Positions 33,301-45,360 of a stretch of DNA of 64,000 nt are shown here, piece after piece. The stretch lies in NCBI RefSeq assembly GCF_002775205.1, contig NC_036456.1:13729463-13793462 (forward strand), read 5' to 3'. Within the stretch, counting starts at the first letter, position 1. Each line of letters begins with the position of its first letter. A model generated the notes under the pieces. It had not been told where the DNA came from. It made no database searches and saw nothing but the letters and a program-made list of their open reading frames with translations. Position numbers and translations under genes: made by a program. The DNA comes from Xiphophorus maculatus. Taxonomy: Eukaryota > Chordata > Actinopteri > Cyprinodontiformes > Poeciliidae.

Positions 33301-36300
33301 TCCATTCTTGTGGTTCTTTCAGACAAATCCATATTCAACCTCATTGACAGCTTGTGGATCATTTCTGTTTCTTGTTTCTGCTCAGGTTTCACCATCGTCA
33401 TCACATCACTATGGCCCTATTTGCAGAAGGTATGGCTTGCTTTCAATTTTTAGTTTGGTAGAAGTGTGTTTTTTTGGTAAGGTTGAGAGAAAGTGTTCGC
33501 TTTCTGCATAAAACCACAGTGACCACAAATAAATGAAAAAGGGGAAATGAAAGCAGTAGTAAAGAACATCTTGGAAAATCTGTTGTGACCAAAAATAGCA
33601 TATTTTGTATTTGAATTCCCTTTTGAAGAATCATCGTTTAGATATGAGGCACCATTTACAACAAAGCAGGCAAAATAAAGATAGATCGCTTACTTTATGT
33701 CAAGAAACTAAATTTAAGTATAAATTGAAAGGTAAATTGTGGTTAGTTACTCTATTTTTTAAACACATACTTTTGAAGTTACTTGCTTGACGTGGAGTCA
33801 GACTGTGTTGTGTTTTAGTAAATCGGTCTCATCCCTGGACCTGGTTGTCTCGTGTTGCAGATCGACAGCAGTGCAGACGCCAGCTTCCTGGGTTGGATGG
33901 TTGCAGCCTACAGTCTGGGTCAGATGGTGGCCTCACCTCTGTTTGGGCTGTGGTCTAATCACCGGCCGCGCAGGGAGCCGCTGGTGTGCTCCATCTTCAT
34001 CAACCTGGCTGCCAATATCTACTATGCCTACGCGTGTCTGCCCAAAACCAATAATAAGTACCACATGCTCATGTCCAGAGCATTTGTTGGCTTCGGAGCA
34101 GGTGGGAATCCGTTCTTCTGGCTCCTGTTTCCTACAACGCTGAAAATCTGACCTGGTGTTAAATAGAGATGTCTCTGCCCCATTTCATACGCAGTAATAT
34201 TCGATTTGTTGCCTTCAGGTAATGTTGCTGTTGTGAGGTCGTATGTCGCTGGGGCTACGTCTCTGAACGAAAGGACTGGAGCCATGGCAAACATGAGCGC
34301 CTGTCAGGCTCTGGGCTTCATCCTTGGACCAGGTGCTTCATGCGGAGCTGCTCTGGGTGTGGAGAATAACTCTGAAGAAGAAAGACGTGTTCATGTTCGT
34401 CTCTGTGTTTGTGGGCTTCAGCTTTGCAGGCATGCCTGTCTTTCATCGGAGAAAACGGCGTCATGGTGAAGTTCCTAGACCTGCAGCTCAACATGTACAC
34501 CACGCCGGCTTTACTGGCTGCGGTTTTCGGACTCATCAACATCCTGCTGGTTCTGCTGGTGCTCAAGTCAGTTTATTAATACACAGCGTGCCTGTTTATT
34601 TCATGTGTGTGTTGCTATTTCAAAATGTGAGAACAACAAATTCAGATCACATCACTGTTTTCTCCAGTGAACCGTTTAAAAATTGATAGACTTTGCTCCA
34701 CTCATGTCAGCTCATGCAGAGTGTCTTATTATTTTGATCTGCTCTTTTTTTAAATTGACTCATTTCCTGATCTAAAAGCATAGTCCATAAAACACACTCA
34801 ATATATTTTAGCTCAGGATTTTCCAAAAGCTTAATGTTAGACTACATCATCTATTCTATAACCAGCTTTGTTATGGGTTGGGATTATTATCCTTCTTGAA
34901 CAACCAGTTCAGTCCAAGTTTCAACCTTGTTATTCATCTATAAGCTCTTATATTCTTATGCTTTTTGCCATCAGAGAGCACTGTGTAAATGAAGATGGAA
35001 AGCACATCAGATCTATCAACTACATCTCAGAAGGTATTAGTTGTCAGAGGTCTTTGTTGCTTATTTTATTGTTTTATTTAAGATTTGAACAAAAAAATGT
35101 GCATGGGATTTGATACAACGAGATCTGAATAATTGAATCTTCTGGAATGAGATTGTTGCCTTCAGCTAAAAAACAGTAAGAACTGGTTAGTTTTTTTTTT
35201 GCAACATCCTGCAACTTTTCTAAAGTTGCTTTTAAATACTGGTAGCTGAGATTACCAGTAATAAGGGTTCCAACTCTGTCTCTAAATGTATGGAAACAGC
35301 CATTACATGTAAGATTTTAAATGCATCATAATTCCATTAAAACCTGCAGCTTAACTTAGATTGGTACACAAGGTAATAGAGTTAAGGAAAAAATCCAGAT
35401 AAGTTTAAAAAGTGTCTGTTACAGGATGGTAGCCTTCTGCTTTTATTTTTAATTATTTAAGTGTTCTTCTTTGTTCAGATACAGTTGATATCCTGGATGA
35501 ATCTGTGGAAGCCATCGACCAGGTGGCTGTTGTGACCTCCAACGTTTTGTTCTTCATCGTCATGTTCATCTTCGCTGTGTTTGAAACGTAAGTATTGGAC
35601 TGAAATACTGAAATGTTTACCTGAAATACTTGCGCAGGTAAACACACAGCACACACCTGCTGGGTTGGAGGAAAGTCCTAATGGTTGTTATTTTTCTCCA
35701 GAATTGCCACTCCTCTGTCCATGGACATGTTCGCCTGGACGAGGAAAGAAGCCGTTCTGTACAACGGTATTATTATGGTCGGCATCGGATTTCAATCAAT
35801 CCTGGTGTTTCTTTTGGTAAAAGCAGCCGCTACAAGGTAATGTCTAAAATGCATGTCTAAAAAGAAGATATATTTTAGTTTGACTGAATTTGGGTCATGA
35901 AGAAGTTACTTTCTATTCTTTCAGGTTTGGGGATCGCCCCGTGTTGCTTGCAGGTTTTGGTATCATATTCTGTGGCTTCATTATTCTGCTTCCCTGGGGA
36001 AATCATTTCCCTAAAATCCAGTGGGCAGGTAATCTGTGGGAAAACATTAGGTGAAATATTGAGGAACAAATCTGGATTTGAACTTGAGTTTTTCTTCCTT
36101 TCACCAAAATGCAGACCTGAAAAACAACTCTTTGGTCAGTCAAATGTCTGAGGGCAACGGCACCGTGGAGCCCACAGGCTGCCCTTACGAGCAGACCTGG
36201 TGTCAGACCACCCCGGCTATTTACCTCGCTCAGTACATCTCATCAGACTTCCTCATTGGGGTGGGCTACCCGGCCTGCAACGTGATGTCCTACACGCTTT

Positions 36301-36618
36301 ATTCCAAAATCCTCGGACCAAAACCTCAGGTGAAAAGTTTAGGCTTGTTTTCAATAAGTTGAAGTAGTAATGATGCGTTCAGTGAGGCTCAGTGTGTCTT
36401 CATGTCTCCAGGGTGTGTACATGGGCTGGCTGACCGCTTCTGGGAGCGGGGCGCGAACACTCGGCCCCATCTTCGTCTCCCACGTCTACACCCTCCTGGG
36501 ACCTCGCTGGGCCTTCGGCCTCATCTGCGGTATGGTGGTGTTGGGCGTCATCCTCCTCCTCTCAGCCTACCACAGACTCATCGCCTTTTCTGTTCGCCAC
36601 GGAAGGATCGTGGAGTAA
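30398..36618 (+). CDS. mfsd8: MFSD8 (CLN7), lysosomal major facilitator protein
   Basis: Twelve exons: 30398-30453, 30585-30667, 33386-33429, 33861-34101, 34219-34332, 34422-34566, 34975-35033, 35479-35587, 35702-35836, 35925-36028, 36115-36329, 36412-36618. All phases agree, giving 503 residues, close to the mammalian protein (about 518). The N-terminus carries an acidic dileucine lysosome-sorting signal (DTTPLL). MFS features follow: helix 1 [19 protein letters not shown], the loop-2/3 region [15 protein letters not shown], and [20 protein letters not shown] with [14 protein letters not shown]-type helices. A lumenal loop holds NNS and NGT glycosylation sites and the paired Cys text GCPYEQTWC. 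The end is [19 protein letters not shown] and an FSVR-type tail. Family knowledge: an endolysosomal membrane protein implicated in chloride transport; loss of the human gene causes neuronal ceroid lipofuscinosis type 7. Exon 6 starts at 34422; a second AG eight bases inside gives the wrong frame. Confidence 0.96.
31030..31580 (-). mobile_element. Decayed Tc1-like transposon in mfsd8 intron 2
   Basis: The text 'gaatttactttcttatgaaa' followed by 'agaggactttagaccactga', and 'actctgaacaaccagtttct' with 'agcagtcttcctcaagattg', matches the antisense strand of the same Tc1-like family as the copies at 11.8-12.5 and 47.6-48.0 kb. Fragments of transposase are recognisable but no open frame remains. 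Ends are approximate. The insertion is inside the 2.7-kb second intron of mfsd8, antisense to the gene. Confidence 0.7.
32857..33260 (-). mobile_element. LINE (L2-type) reverse transcriptase C-terminal fragment
   Basis: On the minus strand, 33235-33005 reads [19 protein letters not shown] and [20 protein letters not shown]. 33108-32857 reads [26 protein letters not shown] and [15 protein letters not shown]. These are hallmark blocks of the end of the ORF of fish L2-like non-LTR elements (LDYCN, QLQxIQNxAAR, APxLWNxLP, FKxxLKTxLF). The two frames overlap and the part between RQLQLIQN and AAFRFYAP is largely deleted, so the copy is 5'-truncated and dead. It lies in mfsd8 intron 2. Confidence 0.82.
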
Positions 36619-38606
36619 CAGATTCTCACCACGGAAACTAGCAGGAGTACATGGCTACTAATGGTACATTTGTCCAGACTTTCTGCTGTGACAGAATCAT
36701 TGTGCTGCTTCTTATTTTAAATGTGGGGACTGATCAATTACTAGTTTTTAACTCAGGGTTTTAGTCCTAAACCTTAATGGCAAAGAGATTTTGATTGATT
36801 ATTTTGCTGGAACTGCAACTGACTTTTCACTCACTTTAAAGGACTGCGAGAGAAGTTAACAAACAAAATAATAATGTTTTGCTGTTTCAGGATTGCAAGA
36901 AATTGGTTACATAGTTTATATTAAGAATTACCAGTGAAACACTTTAAATTAATGCACTGCAAGAAAAATACTGATGTTATTTTCCCTAATTATCTGAATA
37001 GCTTTACCCGTAGTTGTTTGAAACTATGGGAGTTTTCTCATTCCTAAATTATTCAGAAAGTGATTTCTGTGTGTGTGTGTGTGTGTACAGAGATAATGAA
37101 GTGAATGAAGCATAAAGTTTTTATTCTGAAATTAACTTTCTCTGCTTTACTTCATTATAATGCCATGGTCACCTGTTTTACATTTTATTCAAAGATTATT
37201 AGTATTTGGAAACTGCTTAAGGGCATTGATCAGTCAAACACAAAGTTTGGTTAGTAGTAGAACAGTTAAATATTCCAACTTCTCATAGAATAATGTGGAT
37301 AATAACCTTTTTTAGAAGGTTAAACTTAATATCATGCACCAAACCAAGGCTGGATTACTGTCACAGAAGAACAATCAAGAAATCACTTAAGTAGAACCTG
37401 ATAGCATGAAGTAGTCTAAAGGTCCTAAGAAAAGAAAAAAATAAAACTTGATGCTCCAGTCTAAAGATAATCAAGTACACGTGAGAAGCTGACCTCTATC
37501 TGTCTGGAAAGGATTTGATTCACCTGTAAAATTGTGAGAATTCACCAAATGATAGGAAGAGCCATTATCCACAAAGAAGAAAAACATGCAACATGGATGA
37601 ACCAGTATAGCCTACCAAAATTAACCCAAAAGAAGTTTCAGGAGATCAAAATAATAATAAAAAACAACACTTTAAATCTCCACAGGCTTCACTAATGAGT
37701 TTTCATAAATCAACAATAACAAACAGCCTCCATAACAGAATGATGTACTTTATCGTGTGACATTTGTGAGGTAACTAGTGAGGTGTTGGAAAAAAGTTAA
37801 ATAAGCAATAAACTTCACTCATTACTTGTTTTGCTTTTAGTTTTCTTTTTGTAAGACTTGATGTTTTTTTTCGTGATCAATACTGAAATAGATTCTACTG
37901 CTACTTGTCCGGTTTTGCCTACAATACTGAAGTTTAGAGTAAAGCGGAAAATAAAGGGGGTAAACACAGGTGGTAATTACTCAAATAACCAGAAGGGGGC
38001 GGAATGATAAGTTTCGTCTGTAAACAATGCCTTAAATGATGGGTCGGTGGTGACAGAGTCAATTTAATCTGCGGTTTCGTTTTGGAAAGGAACAGACCTC
38101 TGACTCAAACCTACTTGTTTGGATTTTAAAGCAACGAAAAACAGGCAGACACTTACCGGTCATTTTTAAGTGTGCTTTAACATTTGTAATACATATAATA
38201 ATACAAACTTGTGTTACGCTTACTAAACGTGAAGTTGTAGTGGTTACTTACAAAACCGAAGCGGGTCTCTGTGTATCCAGTCTTATCAATTAAATATTAA
38301 ACGTAATAATTAAATACAAAAAATTAAATATAACGTTAGAACCGCCCAGGATCCGAAAGAACCGACTGATGTAGAGCCAAACGACCCGAATCCTGAAACG
38401 CCACCGAAACGCCCATTGGCAGAATCCATGACGTCGTGCTTCTCTTCCCTCTTCTTCCTCACCGGATGCTGAGAAGAGTTCAGAGAGCGCCGAGACGACA
38501 ACGCAGCTCAAGCTGGAAGCTGCTGAAATTGGCGCTTGCTATATATATTTTTTTAGAAGCTCATTAGTTGATTAGAAGTGTATGAGGCGTCGATCTCCGA
38601 CGTGTG
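36619..38606. other. Intergenic region between mfsd8 and the TTC31-like gene
   Basis: AT-rich 3' flank of mfsd8 with a (TG)n run at about 37069-37086 and several AATAAA signals (for example near 37805 and 37948). From about 38040 the CpG content rises, and 38340-38560 looks like the promoter of the next gene. No coding exon or clear transposon is recognised here. Confidence 0.5.
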
Positions 38607-38629
38607 ATGCTAAACATGCAGGTATTTAA
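38582..38629 (+). other. Possible upstream ORF overlapping the TTC31-like start
   Basis: ATG at 38582 opens a 15-codon frame ending in TAA at 38627-38629. It is out of frame with, and overlaps, the candidate start codons at 38607 and 38616. If transcription begins upstream of 38582, scanning ribosomes would meet it first, so it could reduce translation of the main frame. The transcription start is unknown. Confidence 0.4.
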
Positions 38630-41600
38630 CGATGAAACCGGTAAGAAAATGCTCATTTGGACTTGTGTAGAAGTTGGTGGCTAGTGCAGCTAGCATGCTA
38701 GTTGACTCGAATAGATTGGAATAACACCTAACTTAAATGTAGATAAATGGCTTTACCATTGAAACCTAACAGTTAAAATGCATCGTCTCTCCTGCTTTTC
38801 AGAGTTTACGGACATTCATATGATCGTAAGTAATATTTTTATTGTTTTGGTCGTAGTTGAAGTTAATGGAATGTGTTGCATTGAGCGAACGGCCTTGAAA
38901 GTTGCAGCTGCTGTTAACAATTGAACCTAAAATCTGGCCTCGTGTTCATCCCTATAAACTTTTTCAAAAGACAAAATGCGCCTACTTATTTTGATCATAC
39001 CTAAGTTTAGCTGTCATTTGTTTTGAACCTAAAACATAAATGGAAAGTGCGACTAAATCGATTCTTTGTTCTTTACATTATTTGTATTTTACGAGTTAAA
39101 CACTTCTGATCTGAGTTTGCATTAAAAAAAATCAAAACCGATTCACAGCTTAGGCAGTTTAACACTTCATATATACATTTTTTTTTTTTTTTTAGCTAAT
39201 TCAAAACTACATTTGAGGGGAAAATCCAGCTTACTTTATGTTGGCATATTTAAGTATTGAGAGAGAAATTGGTGGGAGGTGAAATATGGTAGATGTGGTT
39301 TTTGTAAACATTTGAGGTGCCAATATTTATTTTGGATTATTCAGACTTCTGTTTAAAAACTCTTAATATGTATTGTGATTCAAAAGCAACATTCAAAATA
39401 TTTTTATCATTAATCACTTGTTAGAAACACGGCTTTATGAACTGCTGACTTGTAGTCAAAATTGTTTCTTTTTTTAAAAAAAAAATAGTTAATTACACTT
39501 AAATGAATCTGAAAATTACTACTGTTGAGCAATTTTCACTCAGCAACAACTTTTTCAGTGCAAGATGGTAGCTGCGTAAAATGATGCCTTCACTGTTTTG
39601 AAATAGTGGGATTCTTGAGCTTAGTCATCTGATTTTGGTAACCGGCTTATTTGCAGGCGTATCTATAGTTGTTTTATGCAATAGATGAACAAAAATAAGC
39701 CTAAAAAATTAAACGGCCTTTCTTTTTCCCCATAAGATTACTACTACTTCCTAAAAATAAACTAATGTCACCATTTCCCCAGAACTGATGAGTAACTATG
39801 TAAAAAAACTTGGCAAGTTGTCTTTTCTTTACTCGGTGCTGGAGTTCGCAACTGGCTGCTTCCATATTTTTTTTTTTTTTAAATATGCTGGCATTGTTTT
39901 GTAGTTGCTGCTTTCTGGTTGTTGTTGGTGTACATATTTCAGCAGAAGCCTTTGTAAGCACAATCTCTGATGTATTGTTTTGCTGAAAGATTGGTTTGTG
40001 TGACCTAGATAACAAACAATAATCATGCATTTTATAGGGACACAATAGTATCCCTGTTCTGCTGTTAAAAATAGTTCTCTTGATTAGGAATTAGTCATAG
40101 AGTGATAATGATATTATTACTGTGTTTCTACTGTTACTTTGTTGTTCAAGCTACTTTTCACGACTGTTTGACATAATTGATGTTGAGAAGTCAGCTTTTT
40201 TTTTTTTTTAGAATAGATTTAATGTATTCTTTTCCCTACAGTATGGAAAATTTTTCTGTACATGCGGTAAGTCAACGGTTTATGTAAGCATGTACATTCA
40301 ACTGCAATAAAAATATAAAAACTGAATAGTAGGAGTAAAAGCCTGTACAGTCATTATAAATGTCACAGGGAAAATATTTGTTAAAGATGGCATACATGGA
40401 TCAAATGTGCAATTGAGTGGGATAATTAAAAAAAATCAATATGCCTATATTTGTGTGTAGAAAAAATGGCAATAGACTATTAAGAATAAATGAAGACTGA
40501 AATAATAGGAATGTTATTTAAAATTAGAAACTCTTCAGATTAAAGTAATGCCAAAATTCTGGAGCAATATTTTTGATGTTGATTGTCTTCCGTACTATAT
40601 TTCTAGTTAGAAATACTGTTGAAATCACATCGTTTTCTCTTAGATCATCGTCTGAAAAGCTACATGAATCTATAATTTGTGGCTTTTTTCCCCCTGCATG
40701 TGGCAGTGATTTATTTAGTTTCTCCTGTGAATTTAAAGATGGTCGGCACATGAATTCCAGGTTTGCTTTCTTCCTTGGGTTCGTGAGTCACACGCCATAA
40801 AACGAGCTCATCTGTTGAGTTCGGTTTTCCTGGATAATGGAAAGTGAAACCTTGGAAAGCTCAGCGTCAGAATCATGTTTACAAATACAGACTGAGGCAG
40901 AGCTTCAGCCGGCCTTGAAAACTGGATTTAGTTTGACTGTCGAGAAGTTTTACATTTTTAGATGTTGACCTAACCTGTGTGTCCTTCTCTCTCCTGTCAT
41001 TTAGCAAAAAGTTGTGGGCTTATTTGGTCACCAGCCTCAAATGCAGAGGATAATAACATGTGGCCTTCTCGGTAAGGGAATATACGAGCAAAGAGATGTT
41101 TCCGTCTTATTCGTCAGTATTTTAGTGTGTAAATGAAACGTTCTTGCTCCCCCCAGGTATTGAATATGATGCAGAGCTAGATGTGGATGACGTGGTTGAT
41201 TATGACAGTTGGGCTCACCGTCGTCACAGCTTTAATCAATATTTCGATTGCGACACATTAAGTGAAAACCGTACGGGAGCGTCCAGCTCTACTTATCGGC
41301 CCCCTCTACATTACTACTCTTCAGTTCGCGGCAAATCCAGCCCGCCGTCTTATAAAGTTCAGACGAAGGAGAGCGTGAGTGCACTTTTACTCTGTGTTTG
41401 AAATGTTCAATGAAATCCCTCGAATCTGCTTTGAATCGGGTGTTTCTGCTCTGCCGCGTTAGGATTCTGAACGAAAAGCCCGTTTATTACAAGAAACTAA
41501 AAAGAGCAAAGAAAAAGCAGAGAAAAAGCGGCTTAAGAAACAGGTGAGTGACGAGTTTTTCAGCGTGAGCCGTGAACGAGGGGGTGAAACGCTAAGCGAC

Positions 41601-42413
41601 GTTGCCTTTATTTCTGTCCGACAGAAACGGAAGCAAAGAAAACAAATGGAGAAGGTGAAACAAAATCCTGGAGAACCTCAAGAGGTGAGCACAGCATCAA
41701 CACAACATGGCATGAAAAATATTACTCTGGTTCTTGAATCCTTCAAACGTGTTTCTATTGTTGCGCAGGGAGACGCTGCAGAAGAATCAGAGGAGAGTAA
41801 ATCTGTTAATGATGACGAGAAGAAGAAGAACTTGGCTGCAGCTAAAAACACAGACAGCGACAGCAGCAGCAGCGAACTGGAATCCAGCGACGACGATGAA
41901 GACGCCAAAAATGACTCGCACGATTTCGAGGTACAACTTGAAGTATCTGTAAACTCTTTGCATTTTAGCTGCTAAATCCATTTTAGGAATGAAAATTTGA
42001 ACAAGTTTCCGTAAGCTTCAGAAACGAACTTTCACATTCATGCAAGTTTTTTTTTTTTTTACTTTTCATGTTACTTATCTTTAGGAACTGGATATGGCGA
42101 GTTCCTTTGTGACCAAAGCGGCTCTTATAGCGCAGCGTAAATTGGAGCAAAAGCCCAAATCGGATAAAAAGGACAAAAAGAAGACTCCAGAGAAGGAGAA
42201 GTCTAAAAGTGTTCCTGTTAAAACGTCTGAGAATAAAGAGGACGTGAAGGGGGCGCAGCAAAAGGTAGGGAGTCTCTCAGGAGAAAAATAAAATGTTACA
42301 TTCTTTAAATGCAGATTTAGGGACATGAATAATTTGTGGTGATGTTTATTTTTTAAACAGGATTCTGTCGTCCTCAGCGCTCCTTTTATAGTAGATAATA
42401 TAAAAATAAGTAC
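38607..42413 (+). CDS. TTC31-like protein, 3' end lost in an assembly gap
   Basis: Exons: 38607-38640, 38803-38825, 41005-41071, 41157-41374, 41463-41543, 41625-41684, 41769-41930, 42085-42264, and 42361 onward into the gap. Phases agree through the last visible exon. The start could be 38607 or the better-context ATG at 38616 (MQVFNDETEF). The protein has an acidic stretch (YDAELDVDDVVDYDSW), a Lys/Arg/Glu coiled-coil-like region (KAEKKRLKKQKRKQRKQMEK), a Ser/Asp-rich run, LDMASSFVTKAALIAQRKL, and a Lys-rich segment. The AEKKRLKK...RKxRQ block followed by an LDLxSxFV block is the order I recall in tetratricopeptide-repeat protein 31. TPR motifs would come later and are not visible. No enzymatic motif is seen. 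The assignment is tentative; the gene itself is well supported. Confidence 0.7.
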
Positions 42414-42513
42414 NNNNNNNNNNNNNNNNNNNNNNNNNNNNNNNNNNNNNNNNNNNNNNNNNNNNNNNNNNNNNNNNNNNNNNNNNNNNNNNNNNNNNNN
42501 NNNNNNNNNNNNN
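42414..42513. other. Assembly gap of exactly 100 N
   Basis: The run of N is 100 bases long, a length commonly used as a placeholder for a gap of unknown size. It interrupts the ninth exon of the TTC31-like gene. The flanks share no obvious sequence. The real distance and even the adjacency of the two sides cannot be judged from the window. Confidence 0.95.
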
Positions 42514-44820
42514 TTGCATCGTCCTTCAGCTTTCCAGGAATCCATCTTTTAGTGTCAGACTGCATTATAGTCTATGTGCCATTTTTCAGTTTCGAGTAAA
42601 GAAAAGGGAAATGAATAAAATTCTCTTTGCTCACCCCTCAACTCTGAGGCTTCAGTCTCTTTTCACATAACATTTCAGCCATACACAAAGACGAGCCGCC
42701 TTTGAGTGCCCTCTGGTCAATTGTAAGGTGATGACAGTGATATCACTAACAGCTGTGAGTTTACAAAAACCCAGCCAGCAATATGAGACCACAGTCGTGT
42801 GCCATCGATGTCAGCACTAGACAAAACCTGCATCAGGAGTCTCCGTATGTCTTTCTTTTCCAAAATACAATGGCGGACAAACTCAGGGTAGTGATCCAGT
42901 TATTGGCAGAGCAAGTGCTTCAAATTTAAATGACAAATCTCAGTGTCTTACTCTTCTTGCTGGAATAGTATTCCTGTCTTTTATACATAAATCCTGCCAG
43001 TGAATAGTGGCAAAAACCATATATTATCATGGAATCAAAATTTGAAGAACTGAAGGACATGATTTCCTTTGGCCAAGGTGCTCTGGGTAAACTTGAGGTT
43101 CACTTGCTTGCAGAATGTTTTGTTAAAATTAAAAAAAAGACAAGCCTTCAATGGATTTTAATTTAAAAGGTAAATTACACGTTTACCCTCAGTAAACAAT
43201 GTAATATTTGCATTGAAGTCAATGGATAATAATTTATGTTGGCTACTTGCAGTCCTTGATCCTAAAGGCACCATCACGTCTACGCTGGCCTCCTACCATC
43301 TCTACAGTACAAACATTGCTTCTCTTGTAACGTCATACAGCAATGCACGAACTTAAGGTCAAATCCAAAATGACATACCTTGCCACTATTAAGTACTAGC
43401 CTTCACGCGATTAAATATTTCTTTTACAACAATTTGCACATCTTAGTAAAAAGTCTAATTTTCTGAGAATTTGAATCCCAAAATATAATGTAACCATGAC
43501 TTGCTTTCAGCACAGGAAAGATTACCTCCAACTCAATTTTGAAGGACAGAGTCTCATCTGAACCTTTATTATCTTTTAGGACCAATTCTTTCGTCAGTCA
43601 TCTATGAAAGTAGGACGTCAAGCAATTCAAGCGATGACAGGATGCATTAAACCTCACGGTGATTGGTAATAGAGAGATTAGAATTTCTATCATTTCAGCC
43701 CTTCAGTAATCCTCAACATCATTATCAAGCCCACAAATTTAATAACAAAGACACATTATCCAACTCCTCATGTGCATTTAACAGTAGTACAGCTCGGCAG
43801 ATGATAACTTTTCTTAGCCTTCCAAAAGAGATAAAAGTCAACTCTGCACAAAGATGGAGCAGAAACTATAAAATGGCTCCAACCGTTCAGTGTATCTTCA
43901 GAGCAAACACAAAGATCAGACACTTCAGTACCAATGATCTCACTCTAATGATTACTCCTGCTGACAGATAACAAGTAAGGCAGCAAACAAGATGTGCTAC
44001 TAATATTTAATCTTCTAAGAAATACAAACTTTATTTCATAGCCAAAATACACATGTATTTAGCCAAAACTGTGAGAAGTTAAACTATTCCAAAACAGTAG
44101 GAGAGCAGTGTGAACAAATGTTGCAGCCCTTGTAGTCATCTTTATCTTTGTAATGAACTTGTCAAACTCGTGTGGAAACAGCAGCAACGTCCTGAAAACT
44201 GCTTGGATCAATCAAAGAGCTGCAAAATGTATTTTCACCCTAAATGGAGGAGAGTTTCTGCAGTCAAGTGATATATTTGAAGGAACAGACCTATTATTGT
44301 GGACCGAGCAGTTTTCATTTTATTGCAATTTATAACTGGGGCTGTGTGAAGTACTTAGCCGGAGACAGTGTTAAATCTGTAATAGACAGATGTCACAACT
44401 GTTTTACTTTGCATTTTCACCATTGGGGATTTCTGATTATTATACATTTTTTCTACTTTGCCAATATATCAAAACTACAATATTCAAGCTATCAATACAC
44501 AGGGGGTAGATGAGCTTCATCACCAAAGAAACTAAATGAATAGAACAAAAATAATTGCAGACCAAATGCTGATCTGAACTCTAAACAAAAGTTGAACTGT
44601 ATTAATATAAACTTCAATTAAATTTGATGACATACAGAATTTTTTTTTTTTGCAAACTTGTTTAAAGTACTTATCATTTCATAATCTAAAGAAATGCCTC
44701 TATTTGAAGGACATGTTATTGGTTAAAATTGCATTTCCTGACAGTGTGTAGCAGAGCAGTAAAACATGTGACTCATGCACAAAGACTATTAGTCCTTCTC
44801 TTGGCCAATAGAAATACATA

Positions 44821-44870
44821 AATATGAGTAAATAAATATGAGTAAATAAAATACATATGAGTAAATAAAA
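44821..44870. repeat. Short tandem repeat, about 14-18-bp unit
   Basis: About three copies of 'atatgagtaaataa' with slightly varying spacers ('aat', 'aaatac') occur head to tail. This is a small minisatellite-like array in AT-rich intergenic DNA. No function is suggested. Confidence 0.75.
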
Positions 44871-45279
44871 AGACTTTGCTTCTTAAAGTTGAACAAGCTG
44901 CTAGGGCCTATTAGCTTGTTCACATTTATTCAACATTTGGGAGCAGATTTTCCAAGTTCCAAAAGGAAAAATATGACCCTTTCCCTGTCAATCTTCATAA
45001 TAAAGATGACATCAAAAATCTGATTTCTTTATTGCATTTCTTTAATTTAATCAATGCAACAAAATAAAATACATTAATATTGTAACGGAAGGTAAACTTA
45101 AAGCACCATTGTACAACAGAGTCACGTGGTGCGTCATTCCTTCCAGGACGCACAGCAGGGAAAATAAACATTTAATCATGAATGCTAATTATGTATAAAA
45201 CTTAGTCATTTTGATAATAAGCTAATATAAACACTTAAAGTCTGTTTTGCCTTCATTACAAGCCTTATGTAAGGCTTTA

Positions 45280-45360
45280 ATTTTTTTGCGGCTCCAGACA
45301 GATTAGTTTTTCTGGTCCAATATGGCTCTTTCAACATTTTGGGTTACCGACCCCTGTCCT
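45280..45360. repeat. Probable dispersed DNA-repeat fragment
   Basis: The text 'tttgcggctccagacagatt' and 'ggtccaatatggctctttca', ending 'gggttaccgacccctg', resembles a dispersed fish repeat seen in many genomes (possibly hAT-derived). Recognition is from memory and the family is not certain. Confidence 0.4.

Noticed and set aside
34430-34566. Alternative acceptor at 34428-34429 for mfsd8 exon 6.
   Set aside because: It gives the wrong phase. The acceptor at 34420-34421 reproduces the expected [17 protein letters not shown] order.
40242-40266. A 25-bp candidate exon (acceptor CCCTACAG, donor GTAAGT) in the TTC31-like gene.
   Set aside because: Including it shifts the following exons into a frame that hits TGA at the 41071/41157 junction, whereas joining exon 2 directly to 41005 keeps the whole gene open. 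It may be a rare or unproductive exon.
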